Part shown: positions 63,063 through 64,000 of the stretch, in pieces | Layout: each line of letters starts with the position of its first letter | How positions within the stretch are numbered: position 1 is the stretch's first letter | Source: Hymenobacter radiodurans | GTDB lineage: Bacteria > Bacteroidota > Bacteroidia > Cytophagales > Hymenobacteraceae | Reading direction: 5' to 3' | Length of the DNA: 64,000 bases | NCBI RefSeq assembly: GCF_004355185.1 | Contig: NZ_CP037922.1 | Span: 4,664,902 to 4,728,901, forward strand | Made by a program: the position numbers and the translations under genes | Notes under the pieces: model-generated | The model's input: the letters and a program-made list of their open reading frames with translations, nothing else | Told to the model about the DNA's origin: nothing | Database searches by the model: none

Positions 63063-64000
63063 TTACAGGATAGCTCGGAAGAACAAGAACAGGGCTCCTG
63101 ACATTACCATAGTTACAGGCAGCGTGAGTACCCAGGCCAGTGCAATGTTGCGCACCATCTGAGGGTTCAGGTTCTTTACGCCCCGGTTGGCTACCATGGA
63201 TCCGGCAATGGCCGATGACAGAACGTGGGTAGTGGAACTAGGCAAACCGATAGCCGTGGATACCCCAATCATGGTGGCCGCGACCAGTTCGGAAGAGGCG
63301 CCCTGCGCATAGGTTAGGTGTTCCTTACCGATGCGCTCACCAATGGTTTTGACGATGCGCTGCCAGCCTACCATCGTACCGATACCTAGGGAAGTAGACA
63401 CCATAAGCAGCACCCACCAAGGAGCATAATCGGTGTAGGTGCGCAGATCAGTAATGCCAGCTTTATAGGTAGCTTGGTCGGCGCTGCTCAGTGAAAGCTG
63501 CTTACTGTCCAGGAGTTTTTTCGTACGATTGTCCAGTAGCAGGATGCTTTACGAATCTCGAAGCGCGCGTTCTGGGGCAGTTCGCGCACGCTGGTTTACC
63601 CACAATACGTTGTCGAGGGCAGCCGTTTGCGTTTGAATATCCACTAAGGTTTTGCGGTCTTCGGCGCTCAGCGCGTTTGCGTCCACTTCTGCACCACTTG
63701 TTCTACGCGGGCTAGGGAGGCGCGCATGTCCAATGGGTTTCAGGTCGTCGTTGAGGGCAAAAAACGTAGGTACAATGCCAATCAGAATCAGCATAATAAG
63801 CCCTACGCCTTTCTGACCATCGTTGGAACCGTGGAAAAAGCTTACCAGTGTACAGGTCACAATCAGAATAAGGCGAATCCAGAGGGTGGGGGCTTGCGCT
63901 TGTGAGGCTCGCGGAAGATAGCCTTGTTGCGCACAAAACGGCGCAGAATAAACATGAGCAGAATGGTCAGTGTGAAGCCAAACAGCGGCCCCACGAGCAG
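63063..64000 (-). CDS. PiT-family inorganic phosphate transporter, C-terminal part with frame breaks (cut by window edge)
   Basis: The C-terminal 116 residues are intact: TMVGWQRIVKTIGERIGKEHLTYAQGASSELVAATMIGVSTAIGLPSSTTHVLSSAIAGSMVANRG, with the PiT signature region GxPSSTTH, followed by IALAWVLTLPVTMVMSGALFL. Upstream in the gene lie a first signature region (FFHGSNDGQKGVGLIMLILIG) and a hydrophilic loop, in other frames, joined by several frame breaks between about 63400 and 63920. The protein takes up phosphate with H+ or Na+ at the inner membrane. The N terminus is outside the window. Confidence 0.85.

Noticed and set aside
1..64000. CRISPR arrays, insertion sequences, prophage, tRNA or rRNA genes
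   Set aside because: I saw no regularly spaced repeats, transposase or integrase motifs, tRNA-like TTCRANYC segments with matching arms, or rRNA stretches.

Overview
The window looks like a piece of a Bacteroidota chromosome, most likely the order Cytophagales and a Hymenobacter-type genome. The pointers are: GC-rich coding DNA; Bacteroidota promoters with a TAnnTTTG -7 box; starts with little Shine-Dalgarno signal; type IX secretion/gliding genes (PorP/SprF-like, GldJ-like); a surface protein with a CHU_C/gliding-motility C-terminal domain; and a DAHP synthase-chorismate mutase fusion of the Bacteroidota type. I see no tRNA, rRNA, CRISPR array, transposase or prophage. It is a housekeeping region with several lineage-specific genes.

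Layout. 0-8.7 kb: 5' part of glyA, an ECF-like sigma factor with a membrane partner, a PPP-type phosphatase, two acidic low-complexity proteins, a pterin dehydratase, rsmI-lnt, and an inositol monophosphatase. 8.8-14.1 kb: a radical SAM/SPASM enzyme, a cluster of CHRD-domain lipoproteins (one with two domains) and a thioredoxin-fold protein that has lost its CXXC. 14.4-24.6 kb: radA, a histidine kinase with a cNMP-binding domain beside a fused response regulator/thioredoxin-reductase-like protein, a lipoprotein phosphoesterase, an acyltransferase and outer-membrane proteins. 24.7-30.8 kb: a CrtI-like oxidoreductase, a REP-like palindrome, and the Phe/Tyr operon pheA-aminotransferase-tyrA-DAHPS/CM. 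30.9-42.6 kb: a second sigma/anti-sigma pair, dodecin, a large CHU_C protein, fumC, dgkA and small proteins. 42.8-56.3 kb: AsmA-like, PorP, GldJ, comF, xth, a Gln-rich DUF4175-like protein, an RsbW-like kinase and ybeY. 56.5-64 kb: mnmG, a methyltransferase, a large cluster of DnaA boxes that is very probably oriC, two frame-damaged small genes and a phosphate transporter.

The best find is the leader of the Phe/Tyr operon. Upstream of pheA lie two complete attenuators in series. Each has a short ORF packed with Phe and Tyr codons, followed by an intrinsic terminator, and in each a segment in or just after the ORF is complementary to the 5' arm of that terminator. The four downstream genes cover entry to the shikimate pathway, chorismate mutase, both prephenate enzymes and an aminotransferase, so one double switch could set the whole branch.

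A second theme is the motif (A/T)GCCCCCC and its complement. It forms the stems of most terminators and also recurs inside genes and before start codons. Eight of the clear single-base frame breaks in otherwise conserved genes fall at this motif with one G/C missing (five instead of six). Others fall at further homopolymers, and the last 2 kb is especially broken. Consensus homopolymer error is the simplest explanation, so I annotate those genes as single genes with a frame break, not as real pseudogenes.
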